From UMGS1002 sp050309735 (GTDB lineage: Bacteria > Bacillota > Clostridia > Oscillospirales > CAG-272), in contig JBNRMS010000015.1 of assembly GCA_050309735.1 (NCBI GenBank), positions 1 through 15,836 on the forward strand: a stretch of DNA of 15,836 nt, read 5' to 3'. Both the position numbers and the translations under genes were made by a program. The notes below the pieces were generated by a model. The model had not been told where the DNA came from. It ran no database searches and saw only the letters and a list, made by a program, of their open reading frames with translations. Within the stretch, counting starts at the first letter, position 1. Each line of letters begins with the position of its first letter. This document shows positions 14,246-15,836 of the stretch, in pieces.

Positions 14246-14295
14246 AAAAGACCAGTCACAATCAGGCATGAATGCTTGAAGCGGCTGGTCTTTTT
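14246..14295. terminator. Bidirectional-looking hairpin 3' of the AT-rich gene
   Basis: AAAAGACCAG (14246-14255) and CTGGTCTTTT (14285-14294) form a 10-bp stem around a 29-base loop that holds a small GCAT-GA-ATGC hairpin. T-runs follow on both strands. The loop contains GCTTGAAGC (14274-14282), the complement of GCTTCAAGC (14226-14234) in the neighbouring hairpin, so the two could pair with each other. Confidence 0.55.
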
Positions 14296-14310
14296 GATCG
14301 ATTATCATTT

Positions 14311-15765
14311 CTAAATGGATACCTTGAGCAAGGCATCATAGTTATGAATTTTAATAGCATCTTTGTTGTAGTCAAAATTCAGTTTATCAAGTTTATCTGA
14401 TAAGCATTTTTTAGCATACGAAGGATTGCTATCAGTGTTTTTTGCTTCTAGTAACATAATTTGTTCTGACTTTCTCATTGGATGAATAACCATCCCATCA
14501 AATTCACTTAATTTCTTTCCAGGCAAATCTTTTTGATAAATTAATATGCTTGAAGGTATTGTAATACTCGTATCATTAATGTCATCTTGTATTAGACAGT
14601 CAAGCATAAATTCCACTTCATGACGTTCATCGGTATTTCCATTCCCTTTTGCTAAAAGGGATTTAATTTCAGCAGTGCGTTGTCTCTTACCTCGTGTGCA
14701 TAACACACAAATTTCAGGGTTAACTGTTGCTTTAATTACGATTGGATTTTCGCCAAATAAATAATAGAGAAAAAATTTACTGGCGAGTAAATATCGTATG
14801 TCTGCATTTGAAGGGTGCGCAACTCGGCGCAAATATTTAATTGTAGATTTTAATACTCGAAACGATGCAAGAGCTTTATTCTGGCAATTCTTTTTTATTG
14901 AAACAAGTATTGTTCGTTCTCCAGAATTTCGATCGTAGTATCCTACTCTTGAGTTATTTATACGTTCCAATTCCAACAACAATCCTTGTGATAGTTTTTT
15001 GTCCTCAGCAGTAAATGTTAATTTCAGAATAGCATCTGGTGAATAATCACGTGTTTGGCGATGTTGTTTATTAAAAATGCTTTTTGAACATAACCAAAAA
15101 TCAGAATAGTATTCTTTATACTTAATACTCTCATCTTTAGATAAAGTATTGACGATTTTTCGTGATATTCTATAGTAGCAAATAGCGTTTGAATTCTCAT
15201 TATAAACTGTGTCATCAAGCATTTTCCCAATAGAAGTAATTAATCGATTTGCAGGTAATTGATCATTATAAATTGATAATAGCTCATGAAATAGGATAAG
15301 AACCGCTTCTTTATTGCACAAGTCAATTGTAATGGGCATATTTGCAATTTGTAAGTCATAAGCGATATAGGAAACATTGCGAACAGAGCGAAAAACTTTA
15401 AATATAAAATGCAGTTTACTACTATCACTAATTGAGTTTTCATTAAGATATGCATATATAAGTTCCTGTGCCAATATGACAGATTGTTTGCTCTGATCAC
15501 AACGTTCAAGGACAAGTAATGAATTCAATAAATGTAGCCTATGATAATTTTGCTCACTCAATAAAGACTCTGCAGCTACTCTAAATCGATGGCTATTAGA
15601 ACTATTCAATAGTTTATTTCTAAAATCCACATTTTCCTCTGCAAGCATTACAACTGCTCGCGAAGCAGTAAAGGTATTATAAAAATGTCCTAGATTATAA
15701 GCAATTGTAAGGATTTGCAACATATCCCCCACAGTTGGATTTTCTTTTTCTGATATATATTGCAT
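14311..15765 (-). CDS. Unrecognised AT-rich protein with a possible C-terminal PD-(D/E)XK nuclease core
   Basis: A 484-residue protein that I do not recognise. Residues 1-about 300 look mostly helical and soluble, with no signal peptide or transmembrane segment. Near residue 350 there is a Cys pair (CVLC) followed by a basic patch (TRGKRQR). Near the C terminus, EFDGMVIHP (Asp423) is followed 17 residues later by MLLEAKN (Glu440, Lys442), the spacing and hydrophobic context of a D-x(n)-E-x-K restriction-endonuclease-like core. Base composition is strikingly AT-rich, with A/T-ending codons, unlike every other gene in the window. ATG 15765 has AAGGA 13 bases upstream and a TATAAT at 15799-15804, with TTTACA 19 bases further upstream. 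The frame stays open from here to the right edge, so the true start may lie outside the window. Acquisition by transfer, perhaps as a defence gene, is inference. Confidence 0.6.
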   Translation of the reverse strand: MQYISEKENPTVGDMLQILTIAYNLGHFYNTFTASRAVVMLAEENVDFRNKLLNSSNSHRFRVAAESLLSEQNYHRLHLLNSLLVLERCDQSKQSVILAQELIYAYLNENSISDSSKLHFIFKVFRSVRNVSYIAYDLQIANMPITIDLCNKEAVLILFHELLSIYNDQLPANRLITSIGKMLDDTVYNENSNAICYYRISRKIVNTLSKDESIKYKEYYSDFWLCSKSIFNKQHRQTRDYSPDAILKLTFTAEDKKLSQGLLLELERINNSRVGYYDRNSGERTILVSIKKNCQNKALASFRVLKSTIKYLRRVAHPSNADIRYLLASKFFLYYLFGENPIVIKATVNPEICVLCTRGKRQRTAEIKSLLAKGNGNTDERHEVEFMLDCLIQDDINDTSITIPSSILIYQKDLPGKKLSEFDGMVIHPMRKSEQIMLLEAKNTDSNPSYAKKCLSDKLDKLNFDYNKDAIKIHNYDALLKVSI

Positions 15766-15836
15766 ATTATCCCCAAATTCCTTATCCTTTACAGGGTTAT
15801 TATATGTTAGTTCGAGCTCGGTCTGTAAATTTTTCT

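Noticed and set aside
15799..15829. Firm promoter call for the AT-rich gene
   Set aside because: The TATAAT is perfect, but the TTTACA lies 19 bases away and the coding frame remains open through both, so this may be inside a longer gene.

Overview
The window looks like chromosomal DNA of an anaerobic, fermentative member of the Clostridia, probably near the Oscillospirales/Ruminococcaceae. This rests on gene content and synteny only. The evidence is an oxygen-sensitive trimeric NADH/ferredoxin [FeFe] hydrogenase, an associated putative sensory hydrogenase, Firmicutes-type consensus promoters, purine-rich ribosome binding sites, and mid-range GC in all but the last gene.

Positions 1-8880, minus strand: a hydrogenase locus in two transcription units. 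The upstream unit starts at a near-consensus promoter (8848-8876). It encodes a DRTGG-domain protein, an RsbW-like GHKL ATPase, a hydrogenase-like Fe-S protein of the sensory type, a second DRTGG protein and a PHP-domain protein, and four of its genes are joined by ATGA or TGA-overlap junctions. The downstream unit has its own promoter (5214-5242), a leader hairpin and a possible Rex operator. It encodes HydC (NuoE-like), a second GHKL ATPase, a thioredoxin-like [2Fe-2S] protein, HydB (NuoF-like) and HydA, which runs off the left edge a few residues before its expected end. HydABC should oxidise NADH and reduced ferredoxin together to make H2, or run in reverse. The upstream unit carries the parts expected of an H2- or redox-sensing signalling module.

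Positions 8616-8846, plus strand: an open, protein-like frame with no start codon lies opposite the leader of the sensory unit and may be a gene remnant. Positions 8887-9914, minus strand: the rplM-rpsI ribosomal operon with a perfect consensus promoter, a short leader and a strong terminator.

Positions 9915-11664: a gene for a small S1-domain RNA-binding protein on the plus strand. It is flanked by two copies of a dispersed repeat of about 170 bp in inverted orientation, each with a long hairpin. Positions 11584-14128, minus strand: a PcrA/UvrD-type helicase gene with its own promoter and terminator.

Positions 14167-15836: an AT-rich gene on the minus strand, unlike its neighbours in composition. 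It encodes an unrecognised protein with a C-terminal pattern resembling a PD-(D/E)XK nuclease core. It is separated from pcrA by two elaborate hairpins. This is the most likely horizontally acquired segment, and perhaps the edge of a defence or mobile region that continues to the right.
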